From an uncultured Eubacteriales bacterium (lineage in GTDB: Bacteria; Bacillota; Clostridia; Christensenellales; CAG-917), in the NCBI GenBank assembly GCA_900551145.1, contig URUQ01000008.1:1-19779 (forward strand): a DNA stretch of 19,779 bases, in the 5' to 3' direction. A program made the position numbers and the translations under genes. This document shows, one piece after another, positions 1-7,253 of this stretch; the first letter of the stretch is position 1; each line of letters begins with the position of its first letter. Below the pieces are notes generated by a model, which saw only the letters and a program-made list of their open reading frames with translations, was not told the DNA's origin and did no database searches.

Positions 1-199
1 TTAGACGATTGAGAAGTATTGACATTTCAAAACAAATCAAAGACCATTTTGTCAAATCGCGTGTATAAGTTGATTTCCTTTTGCATGCGGTGGGCAATTA
101 AAACTCAATTGGTTTTGGGCGTGGTTTTGAGCGGTGATTTTCGGTTGTTTCGCGCACGATTGCAAGAGAATACATCGAGCGTTTTTATCCAAATGTTTA
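1..199. other. Left-edge spacer, no gene recognised
   Basis: I see no supportable gene here. A TTG-started plus-strand frame runs from 19 to 243, but it has no Shine-Dalgarno sequence, has no recognisable family features and overlaps the 3' end of the minus-strand gene that stops at 200. On the minus strand the frame that would end at the window edge is broken by stops. No terminator with a T-run is visible after the diacylglycerol-kinase-like gene. Confidence 0.6.
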
Positions 200-1126
200 T
201 CAAAATTTCTCTATCACGCAAAAGTCGCAAAGCGTGCGTTTGAAAGATATTTTGTAAATGCCTTTATCTTTTTTTAGCATTTCGCCGTCTTTGCAAAATA
301 CCATTTCGTCCTCGTTTTCTAGCGTTGCCGAATAGACTTGTTTGAAAATGATTTTGCCTTTGTCGCGCTCTTTTTTGAGTCCTATAAAAAAGGCTTTGAA
401 GAATGGGAAAAACATTTCCGCGCAACCCAAAAATCCGTCGTGTTTGGGTGAGCGTATCGCAAGCAAATGTCCGCTCGCACTTTCTTGGTTGAATGCCTTG
501 TTGAATTTGAATCCGAAGCACCTCGGAGACTTGACGAACATAACGAGAGTAAACTCGCCGTCGTATTTTTTCTTGTCACAGATTATCGAGGTTTTCATTC
601 TGTACGGTTTGTACTCTTTGACGATTTTGGCAATGTATGCAAGCGTGCCGAATCTCTTTTTTTCCTCGGGCGTCGATGTGTATCCGATCGGCGTAAAAGA
701 ACCCGACGCCAAAACATAGGTGAAGATATCCGCACCGCAATCGGTGGTGAGATACTCTCCGTCTTTTATCAAGGCGTTGAGTTTTCCGACGACGATCGGT
801 TTAGTCCTCGGAGTTTCGTCGCAAGAGGGGCATTTTGCCCTTGCGTTTGCGTATCTGACCGCTTTTGCCTTGTCGTTGAGCGTTCCGACGGGGAAGTAGA
901 ACACTTTTATAGGTTTGTCGTAAGTGTCTTGAATGATAGAAGCAAGAGTCCCGTCTCCTCCGCAAACCGCAACCGCGTCAAAACCTTTCGACGAAGAGAA
1001 TTTGTCTTGCGGAAGGGATAGATGTGTGTATTCATAGCGGTTGCCGAGACATTTTTCCACTTTTTCAAAAGAGATTTTTTTGCTCGAACCGGCATTGAAA
1101 TTGATAACGATAAGGCATTTTTCCAT
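200..1126 (-). CDS. Diacylglycerol/lipid kinase family protein
   Basis: The 308-residue protein has the two hallmarks of the DAGK catalytic family: GGDGT at residues 56-60 (nucleotide-binding loop) and PVGTLND at 79-85. Family members phosphorylate diacylglycerol or related lipids with ATP; in Gram-positives this returns diacylglycerol to phosphatidic acid. The length fits the soluble DgkB/YegS-type enzymes. No membrane segment or signal peptide is evident. A CPSC pair at 99-102, just after the second motif, is not a standard family feature. The start is ATG at 1124-1126, preceded on its strand by GAGAGG. It is divergent from pgsA, which uses the CDP-activated form of the product, so a lipid role fits, but the true substrate is not determined. 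Confidence 0.88.
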   Translation of the reverse strand: MEKCLIVINFNAGSSKKISFEKVEKCLGNRYEYTHLSLPQDKFSSSKGFDAVAVCGGDGTLASIIQDTYDKPIKVFYFPVGTLNDKAKAVRYANARAKCPSCDETPRTKPIVVGKLNALIKDGEYLTTDCGADIFTYVLASGSFTPIGYTSTPEEKKRFGTLAYIAKIVKEYKPYRMKTSIICDKKKYDGEFTLVMFVKSPRCFGFKFNKAFNQESASGHLLAIRSPKHDGFLGCAEMFFPFFKAFFIGLKKERDKGKIIFKQVYSATLENEDEMVFCKDGEMLKKDKGIYKISFKRTLCDFCVIEKF

Positions 1127-1188
1127 ACGACCCTCTCAACATACTATTGTTTTTTGTAATATTTTGTGCAATTATTCGGAGTTTATTG

Positions 1189-1217
1189 TTTACACGCGCA
1201 TAAAACTTTGATATAAT
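1189..1217 (+). promoter_or_regulatory. Promoter for pgsA
   Basis: The -35 is TTTACA (1189-1194), followed by a 17-bp spacer and a consensus -10 TATAAT (1212-1217). A TG dinucleotide one base upstream of the -10 makes it extended. Predicted transcription start is near 1224, giving a leader of about 50 nt before pgsA. It lies in the divergent spacer with the lipid kinase gene. Confidence 0.75.
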
Positions 1218-1244
1218 CTTCTATATTTATATTTATTGCACACG

Positions 1245-1263
1245 CACGCACTGCGCTTGCGTG
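1245..1263 (+). promoter_or_regulatory. Short hairpin in the pgsA leader
   Basis: CACGCA (1245-1250) pairs with TGCGTG (1258-1263) around a 7-nt loop. The Shine-Dalgarno AGGAGG follows at 1267-1272 with the ATG at 1277. The hairpin has no T-run, so it is not a terminator. It may stabilise the 5' end or modulate translation; that is inference. Confidence 0.4.
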
Positions 1264-1276
1264 AGCAGGAGGATTT

Positions 1277-2002
1277 ATGGCAAAGAAAATCGGACAAGTA
1301 GATTTTAAAGAAATCTGGACGATTCCCAACATTATCACTTATTTCCGCATTATTTGCGTCCCCGTGTTCGCCACTCTTATGGCACTCGCAGGTGTAAGAG
1401 ACGACTTCACGCTCTTTTACATCGCACTCGGTGTGTTCTTCTTTGCGTCGGGAAGCGATTTGCTTGACGGCTGGATTGCAAGAAAGTTCAATATGCAAAG
1501 CGGTATCGGTATGGTTCTCGACCCCATCGCTGACAAACTTATGCACGTTGCGGTGCTTGCTTGTCTTGCATTCTGCACGGGACTTACGGATCTTGGTCAA
1601 AACCTTGTAAAAGAGGGAGTGCTCGACAATCCGTGGTTTGTACACTATGCGTTCGTGATTTTGATTTTCGCAAAAGAGTTTATCCAAGCGATGATTGCTT
1701 TATACGTTCTCAAAAATGGCGCGACCGTCAAGGCAAATTGGCTGGGTAAGGTTTCTTCGTTCACGATTTCCGTCGGCGTTATCCTTGCGTTCTTCCACAA
1801 CTACGTGCAATATGCGGACTGGGGTATTCTTGCTTGGGGTATCGCATTGAGTTACGCGGCGGCGTTCAGTTATCTCAACGAAACTATGAAGCAGGTCAAG
1901 CTCGTAAAAGAGGGCAAGATGCAAGCGGCAACCGCAGAGTCCGTAAAAGAAGAGGACCAAAGAATTGTGCAAGAGAAGAAAGACGGCACGTACGAAGGAT
2001 AA
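1277..2002 (+). CDS. pgsA: CDP-alcohol phosphatidyltransferase, probably PgsA
   Basis: Integral membrane enzyme of 241 residues that most likely transfers the phosphatidyl group from CDP-diacylglycerol to glycerol-3-phosphate, the committed step to phosphatidylglycerol. The complete CDP-alcohol phosphotransferase motif is visible: D61, D64, G65, A68, R69, G78, D82 and D86. Hydrophobic stretches lie around residues 17-38, 45-60, 90-102, 115-136 and 150-190. The charged C-terminal tail (about 205-241) is longer than in many PgsA proteins. The start is fixed by AGGAGG four bases upstream of the ATG. Cardiolipin synthase of the CDP-alcohol type is a possible alternative, but PgsA is favoured by the N-terminal 'PNIITYFRI' pattern typical of PgsA. 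It has its own promoter. Confidence 0.87.
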   Translation: MAKKIGQVDFKEIWTIPNIITYFRIICVPVFATLMALAGVRDDFTLFYIALGVFFFASGSDLLDGWIARKFNMQSGIGMVLDPIADKLMHVAVLACLAFCTGLTDLGQNLVKEGVLDNPWFVHYAFVILIFAKEFIQAMIALYVLKNGATVKANWLGKVSSFTISVGVILAFFHNYVQYADWGILAWGIALSYAAAFSYLNETMKQVKLVKEGKMQAATAESVKEEDQRIVQEKKDGTYEG

Positions 2003-2045
2003 CTCTTGTTAGATTTAAAAACAGAATAACACATTGACATATAAA

Positions 2046-2066
2046 TGCGCCGAGAGGCGCAAGGAG
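2046..2066 (+). promoter_or_regulatory. GNRA-capped hairpin abutting the valS Shine-Dalgarno
   Basis: A perfect 6-bp stem, TGCGCC (2046-2051) and GGCGCA (2056-2061), is closed by a GAGA tetraloop. The Shine-Dalgarno AGGAG (2062-2066) starts at the next base and the ATG follows a T-run at 2074. The pgsA-valS gap is only 71 bp, too short for a T-box leader, so this hairpin is the only visible candidate for control of valS translation. Confidence 0.5.
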
Positions 2067-2073
2067 TTTTTTT

Positions 2074-4653
2074 ATGCAACAGATGGACAAAACTTACAAT
2101 CCGGAGTTTGAAAAACGCATCTACGACATGTGGATGAAAGGCAAATATTTCGAGGCTCACGTCAATCCGGAAAAAGAGCCGTTTACGGTGATGATGCCAC
2201 CGCCGAACATTACCGGACAACTTCATATGGGACACGCTCTTGACGAGACTATTCAAGACATTATCGTGCGCTTTAAGCGTATGTGCGGATACGAGACGCT
2301 TTGGATGCCCGGCACGGACCACGCTTCTATCGCGACCGAAGTCAAGGTCGTGGAAAAGATGCGCAAGGAAGAAGGACTTTCCAAAAACGACGTCGGAAGA
2401 GACGGATTTTTGGAGCGCGCTTGGGCGTGGAAAAATCAATACGGCGGAAGAATAGTCGAGCAACAAAAGGCACTCGGCATTTCTTGCGACTGGTCGAAAT
2501 CCGCTTTTACAATGGACGAAAACTGCTCAAACGCAGTGCTCGAAGCGTTTGTTAAATACTACAAAAAAGGCTTGATTTACAGAGGCAACCGTATCATCAA
2601 CTGGTGTCCGCATTGCCATACGGCACTCAGCGACGCGGAGGTCGAGTACGAAGAACAACAATCCAATCTTTGGTATTACAAGTACCCCGTGGTAGGTGAA
2701 GACGACGCAATCGTCATTGCGACCACTCGTCCCGAGACTATGCTCGGCGATACCGCCGTTGCGGTCAATCCCAAAGACGAGAAGATGTCAAAATACGTCG
2801 GTAAGACGGTCAAACTTCCGCTTACGGACAGAGAGATCCCCGTCGTTGCGGACGATTATTGCGAGATAGGCTTCGGCACAGGTGCGGTGAAGATTACGCC
2901 CGCACATGATCCCAACGACTTCGAGCTCGGTTTGCGCCATAATTTGCCGATTATACAAGTTATCGGCGAAGACGGACTTATGAACGAGAACGCGGGCAAA
3001 TATCAAGGTATGGACAGACTTACCGCGCGCAAAGCGATAGTGGAAGACCTTACCGCACTCGGACTTATGGTCAAAATCGAACCGTATGCGCACAACGTCG
3101 GCACTTGCTATCGTTGCGGCGAGACGGTGGAGTCGCTCGTGTCCAAGCAATGGTTCGTCAAGATGAAACCGCTTGCAGAGCCCGCAATCAAAGCCGTAAA
3201 GGACAAGAAAACGGAGTTTATCCCCAAGAGATTTGAAAATACCTATTTCAATTGGATGGAAAATATCAGAGATTGGTGCATTTCTCGTCAACTTTGGTGG
3301 GGTCATCGTATTCCCGCATACTATTGCGACGATTGCGGTGAGACTATAGTGTCCAAGACGAGCGTCGACACTTGCCCCAAGTGCGGAGGTCATCATATCC
3401 GTCAAGACGAGGACGTGCTCGATACGTGGTTCAGTTCCGCACTTTGGCCGTTCAGCACGCTCGGATATCCCAAAAAGACCAAGAGTTTGGCGTATTTCTA
3501 TCCCACCAACGTGCTCGTTACGGGATACGATATTATATTCTTCTGGGTTGCAAGAATGATGTTTAGCGGTATCGAGTTTATGCACGAAGTGCCGTTTAGC
3601 GAAGTGCTTATACACGGTCTCGTGCGCGACGCGCAAGGCAGAAAGATGTCAAAGAGTCTCGGCAACGGCATCGACCCGCTTGAAATCATCGACAAATACG
3701 GCGCGGACGCATTGCGTTTCTCGCTTGCGACGGGTATTGCCCCGGGTAGCGATACGAGATTTACCGACGGCAAAATCGAGAGTTGCAGAAACTTCGTCAA
3801 CAAACTTTGGAACGCGTCTCGTTTCGTCATTATGAACATAAAGGACGACGATGATTTGACTATGCCGTCTCGCTTCAACGGTGCGGACAAGTGGATACTC
3901 ACTCGTCTCAACGACGTTGTGAAAGAGGTGACTATCAACCTCAATAAGTACGAAATCGGGCTTGCCGCGGCAAGAATTTACGACTTCGTGTGGAGTGAGT
4001 TCTGCGATTGGTATATAGAGATGAGCAAGACGATGCTTTACAGCGACGACAAAAAGCAACATACTCACGCCGTTGCAATGCTTACTTACGTGCTTACGCA
4101 AATTCTCAAATTGTTGCACCCGTTTATCCCGTTCGTGACGGAAGAGATTTATTCCAAATTCGCACCCAAGGGAAGCGTGCTTATGGTTCAAGAATGGCCG
4201 TCGTACAACAAGCACAGAGTATTCCGCAAGGAAGAGGCAAGTTTCGAGGGCTTGCGTGAGATTATCGGCGCAATCCGCAACGTACGCAACGAGATGAACG
4301 TTGCACCGTCCAAGAAGATAAACGCTTTTGTCATCGCAAAGGACGAGAAATTTATCGCCTCGGCAGTGCCGTATATCCAAAAACTCGCAAACGTTGCCGA
4401 AGTTACGCTCGTGCACGACAAGAGTGAAGTCGATGGCAAAGTCAGCGCAATCGTAACGCACGACGCCGAAGTGCTTATTCCGCTCGGTGACCTCATCGAC
4501 GAGGATAAGGAAAAAGAGCGTATCAACGCCGAAATTGCTCAAACGGAAGGCGTTATCAACAAGACCAAAGCGTTGCTTGCCAACACGGGATTCGTTTCAA
4601 AAGCACTCGAAAAACTCGAAAAACTCAAAGACAAACTTGCAATGTTCGACTGA
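2074..4653 (+). CDS. valS: Valyl-tRNA synthetase
   Basis: Class I aminoacyl-tRNA synthetase (859 residues) that charges tRNA-Val. The N-terminal PPPNITG stretch leads into the HIGH-type signature HMGH (51-54), and KMSKS is at 524-528. Between them lies the editing (CP1) domain that hydrolyses mischarged Thr-tRNA. Paired cysteines (CPHC near residue 175; two CxxC pairs near 417-440) look like metal-binding knuckles. The Lys/Glu-rich last 60 residues form the coiled-coil arm typical of bacterial ValRS. Length matches bacterial enzymes of about 880 residues. The start is set by AGGAG just upstream. It follows pgsA by 71 bp with no obvious separate promoter, so cotranscription is plausible. Confidence 0.98.
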   Translation: MQQMDKTYNPEFEKRIYDMWMKGKYFEAHVNPEKEPFTVMMPPPNITGQLHMGHALDETIQDIIVRFKRMCGYETLWMPGTDHASIATEVKVVEKMRKEEGLSKNDVGRDGFLERAWAWKNQYGGRIVEQQKALGISCDWSKSAFTMDENCSNAVLEAFVKYYKKGLIYRGNRIINWCPHCHTALSDAEVEYEEQQSNLWYYKYPVVGEDDAIVIATTRPETMLGDTAVAVNPKDEKMSKYVGKTVKLPLTDREIPVVADDYCEIGFGTGAVKITPAHDPNDFELGLRHNLPIIQVIGEDGLMNENAGKYQGMDRLTARKAIVEDLTALGLMVKIEPYAHNVGTCYRCGETVESLVSKQWFVKMKPLAEPAIKAVKDKKTEFIPKRFENTYFNWMENIRDWCISRQLWWGHRIPAYYCDDCGETIVSKTSVDTCPKCGGHHIRQDEDVLDTWFSSALWPFSTLGYPKKTKSLAYFYPTNVLVTGYDIIFFWVARMMFSGIEFMHEVPFSEVLIHGLVRDAQGRKMSKSLGNGIDPLEIIDKYGADALRFSLATGIAPGSDTRFTDGKIESCRNFVNKLWNASRFVIMNIKDDDDLTMPSRFNGADKWILTRLNDVVKEVTINLNKYEIGLAAARIYDFVWSEFCDWYIEMSKTMLYSDDKKQHTHAVAMLTYVLTQILKLLHPFIPFVTEEIYSKFAPKGSVLMVQEWPSYNKHRVFRKEEASFEGLREIIGAIRNVRNEMNVAPSKKINAFVIAKDEKFIASAVPYIQKLANVAEVTLVHDKSEVDGKVSAIVTHDAEVLIPLGDLIDEDKEKERINAEIAQTEGVINKTKALLANTGFVSKALEKLEKLKDKLAMFD

Positions 4654-4689
4654 TAGTCGAAAAAACAAAAACCGAGAGAGCAGACTATT

Positions 4690-5553
4690 ATGCGCGTAAT
4701 CGACAGTACCAAAAATATGAACGTATTTAAGACGACTTGGAAGTATTTTATTGACAAGGGCGCGTATTTACTGTTGATTTCGGTTGCGCCGTCTCTCTTT
4801 ATTCCGTTTTTGCTGTCGCCGTCGTCGACGCTGTACTATTTGTTTGAATATAAAACCATAAATCCGCAAAATTTCGGAGATATGTACCTCCAAATGCGTG
4901 CTTTGCCGTTTTCGTACTGGTATCTCGGCTTGATCGGATTGGCTCTTTTGGTATTCTCAATCGCAATCACGTTCGGCGTCATAGACAGACATATGCGTAT
5001 AGGCGAGTTTACCGTTTCGCCGTCGAGAGTGAAAAACAGGCTCAATTACAATATATTGACCGCACTTCGCTTCGGTATAACCGCGTTTGCCGCTATGGAA
5101 CTGAGCAATTTGCTTACGTCGGTTTTGTGCTATCTATGGTGGGTTGCGTTCAAGAGCGGTGCTACGTGGCTGGTTTTTTCCATATTCACGTTGCTATTGA
5201 ATCAGTTGATTATGCTTGTCGTTATGTCGTGGCTTATACTTTGGTCACCGTACTGTTTGCACACGGGGCTCAAAGCAAAAGACGCGATAGTCAACGCCGT
5301 GCGCAGTATGTCGGGCAGAGTGATACGCACGACCTTTACGCTGTTTTCTTGTGTTGCGCCTATCGAACTCGTTATGATAATCACCGGCGCACTCAATGCG
5401 GGCGTAATCGCGCAATTTTTGCTTGACGTAATTTCGTATATGGTGGTCGTGCCGTTCTACATCACGCTTATGTACACGCTCTTTTACGACGTGACGGGCA
5501 CGGAAAGAATGGACTACGTCAGAAAAAAGAAGGACATTTGGTCCAAAAAATAA
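4690..5553 (+). CDS. Multi-pass membrane protein of unknown function
   Basis: I do not recognise a specific family. The 287-residue protein shows about six hydrophobic segments, near residues 26-44, 74-96, 118-148, 155-181, 209-231 and 235-265. A stretch around residues 192-212 (KAKDAIVNAVRSMSGRVIRT) resembles the amphipathic segment found in GPDPase-membrane-domain and DUF975-like proteins that may organise or extrude membrane components; this is a resemblance only. It starts 36 bp after valS and is followed by a second, unrelated-looking multi-pass protein and a PH-like membrane protein, suggesting a three-gene membrane unit. The Shine-Dalgarno (GAGAG, near 4673) is weak and distant, so the start is the likeliest of few options rather than certain. 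Confidence 0.78.
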   Translation: MRVIDSTKNMNVFKTTWKYFIDKGAYLLLISVAPSLFIPFLLSPSSTLYYLFEYKTINPQNFGDMYLQMRALPFSYWYLGLIGLALLVFSIAITFGVIDRHMRIGEFTVSPSRVKNRLNYNILTALRFGITAFAAMELSNLLTSVLCYLWWVAFKSGATWLVFSIFTLLLNQLIMLVVMSWLILWSPYCLHTGLKAKDAIVNAVRSMSGRVIRTTFTLFSCVAPIELVMIITGALNAGVIAQFLLDVISYMVVVPFYITLMYTLFYDVTGTERMDYVRKKKDIWSKK

Positions 5554-5607
5554 TAGAAATCGTAAGAGAAAACGGGCAAAATAATGCCCTACGTTTCGGA
5601 GAGGAAT

Positions 5608-6687
5608 ATGGAATTTAAGTATTCTTTATCAATGCTCTTTTCCAATATGGGATACGCCGTCAAGATCTTTTTGTGGATTTTGATATGCCTTTTGATCACC
5701 GTTGCCATAGGTGTGGCAATCGTTTTGCCCGTATGGGACGCAATATCCGCTGTTACGGACGTTTCGACGCACATAAACGCGCTTCAAGATTGTCTCAAAT
5801 CCGTATGGGACGGCACAAACAGTATGCGCGGTGCGTTTACGCAAGGTATGACCGAGGTGCAAAATATCTTTGCCGATCTCGGCTCGAGGGCGAGTATCGC
5901 TACCGGACTTGTCTTTATAGGTGTGTTCCTTTACGCGTTTTATTGTTTCTTGTTCGGCTTGTCGTACTATGCACTTGCCGATATCATCAACAATATTATG
6001 GCGTCCAACCTCAAATTCGGTTTTGCGAGCAACCTTGCGCTTAACTGCAAAAAGTGCGTCAAATATTCGCTTTGCAGACTTGCCATCGCTTTGCCGATTG
6101 ACCTCATTTTCTTCACGATTATGGCGTGCATAGTGTTCGGATTGTTCCGCTTTATCGGCTTTTTCGTTTTTCCGATTGCGTTAGTCGTAGGGGTGGTGAT
6201 TTGCTCGCTTCGCGCAACGCTTTTTGCGGGTTGGCTTCCGAGATTGCTCTTCCATCCCGAAGAGAGAGTTTTCACGGCGTTTACGAGAAGTTTGACTTAT
6301 GTCAAATCCAACGTATCCGGGCTTTTTAAGTCCTATGCGGTCATGTTCTCAATGGTATATTTGTTCTCGACGACGTTTGCAATCCCCACGGGCGGACTTA
6401 TGTCACTCGTGCTTCCGTCATTATACTACTTCGTTTTGAGAGCAATCGAGCTTATCGGTTACTACAAGACAAAAGGATATAGTTTCTATACCGACGCAAC
6501 GACGGTTATCAATACGGTTGAATTCGGTTATAGGGCGGAGCAACAAGACAAGGACGTCGAAAATTCGGACGATACGGCGCAAGAGGTCGTGTCGGAAGAC
6601 GAAAACGACGATGCGGACAAATCCGTTGAATGCGTCGTCGAAGTCGAAAGTATCGAGGCGGGTACGACTAATGATAATCAAGATTGA
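5608..6687 (+). CDS. Multi-pass membrane protein with acidic C-terminal tail
   Basis: Unrecognised 359-residue membrane protein. Hydrophobic segments lie near residues 14-44, 105-140, 165-205 (probably two), 235-260 and 262-275. The last 55 or so residues are strongly acidic and probably cytoplasmic. I chose the ATG at 5608 over an in-frame ATG at 5584 because GGAGAGG (5598-5604) sits at the right distance from 5608 and inside the longer frame. It resembles generic DUF975/YciC-like proteins in architecture only. It lies 54 bp after the previous membrane gene and 37 bp before the PH-like gene, so all three are likely cotranscribed. Confidence 0.78.
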   Translation: MEFKYSLSMLFSNMGYAVKIFLWILICLLITVAIGVAIVLPVWDAISAVTDVSTHINALQDCLKSVWDGTNSMRGAFTQGMTEVQNIFADLGSRASIATGLVFIGVFLYAFYCFLFGLSYYALADIINNIMASNLKFGFASNLALNCKKCVKYSLCRLAIALPIDLIFFTIMACIVFGLFRFIGFFVFPIALVVGVVICSLRATLFAGWLPRLLFHPEERVFTAFTRSLTYVKSNVSGLFKSYAVMFSMVYLFSTTFAIPTGGLMSLVLPSLYYFVLRAIELIGYYKTKGYSFYTDATTVINTVEFGYRAEQQDKDVENSDDTAQEVVSEDENDDADKSVECVVEVESIEAGTTNDNQD

Positions 6688-6724
6688 AACTTTGACGAAT
6701 AGAATATTCGTTTTGAGGTGATAT

Positions 6725-7195
6725 ATGAAATTTAGAATGAATTTCGGCATAGTAAAAACCATAATTTTGGCGGTTATAGCGGCGGGCGCGCTTGCGATAA
6801 TCGGCGTAGATATCGCAATGCTTGCGGGTGAAAACACCGCTGAGCCTGCAATCGCAGGCGTATCCGTGGGCGCGGCAACGCTCATTGCGGTTGCTTCTCT
6901 TTTGGTTCTCTTCAACAGCTATTACAAGTTCAAAGACGGCCAACTCGTGACCGTGCTCGGCTTTTTTGTGGACAAAATCGATTATAACGATTTGGTTTGC
7001 GTAAAGCAAAACAGCGAGACGAGAGAAATTTATCTCATCACCAAAGGCGTGAAACAAACGGACGGCGAGATAAGTTTCAGAGTGAATATTCCCACGCAAA
7101 AAGTAGATGATTTTATTGCGTCTTTGAGAGATAAAATCGGCGACATCATCGTCGAGGTTTACACTCCCGAAAAGAAAGATAAGAACAAAAAATAA
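6725..7195 (+). CDS. Membrane-anchored bacterial PH-domain protein
   Basis: The 156-residue protein has two predicted membrane segments (about 11-32 and 43-63) followed by a roughly 85-residue beta-rich domain (66-147). The sequence around 'YYKFKDGQLVTVLGFF' and 'IDYNDLVCVKQ' matches the layout of bacterial PH-like domains of the YyaB/DUF1200 type. These domains occur at the inner face of the membrane; substrates are mostly unknown. The C-terminus is lysine-rich. The Shine-Dalgarno is GAGGTG, a few bases before the ATG. It follows two multi-pass proteins, and a shared membrane role is inferred from linkage alone. Confidence 0.75.
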   Translation: MKFRMNFGIVKTIILAVIAAGALAIIGVDIAMLAGENTAEPAIAGVSVGAATLIAVASLLVLFNSYYKFKDGQLVTVLGFFVDKIDYNDLVCVKQNSETREIYLITKGVKQTDGEISFRVNIPTQKVDDFIASLRDKIGDIIVEVYTPEKKDKNKK

Positions 7196-7253
7196 TCAAT
7201 TTATCGCAATTTATACGCTTGTATCTAGATAAACGCGTTGCGCATAGGAAAAA

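Noticed and set aside
19..243. Plus-strand 74-codon frame at the left edge
   Set aside because: TTG start without ribosome site, no family features, and its end overlaps the lipid kinase gene on the other strand.
2003..2073. T-box riboswitch ahead of valS
   Set aside because: The gap is only 71 bp, with no T-box sequence or antiterminator; only a small hairpin is present.
2788..3636. Long antisense frame within valS (282 codons), and similar antisense frames at 3649-4542 and 17030-17866
   Set aside because: They are mirror frames of strongly conserved genes created by codon bias and have no ribosome sites or recognisable domains.
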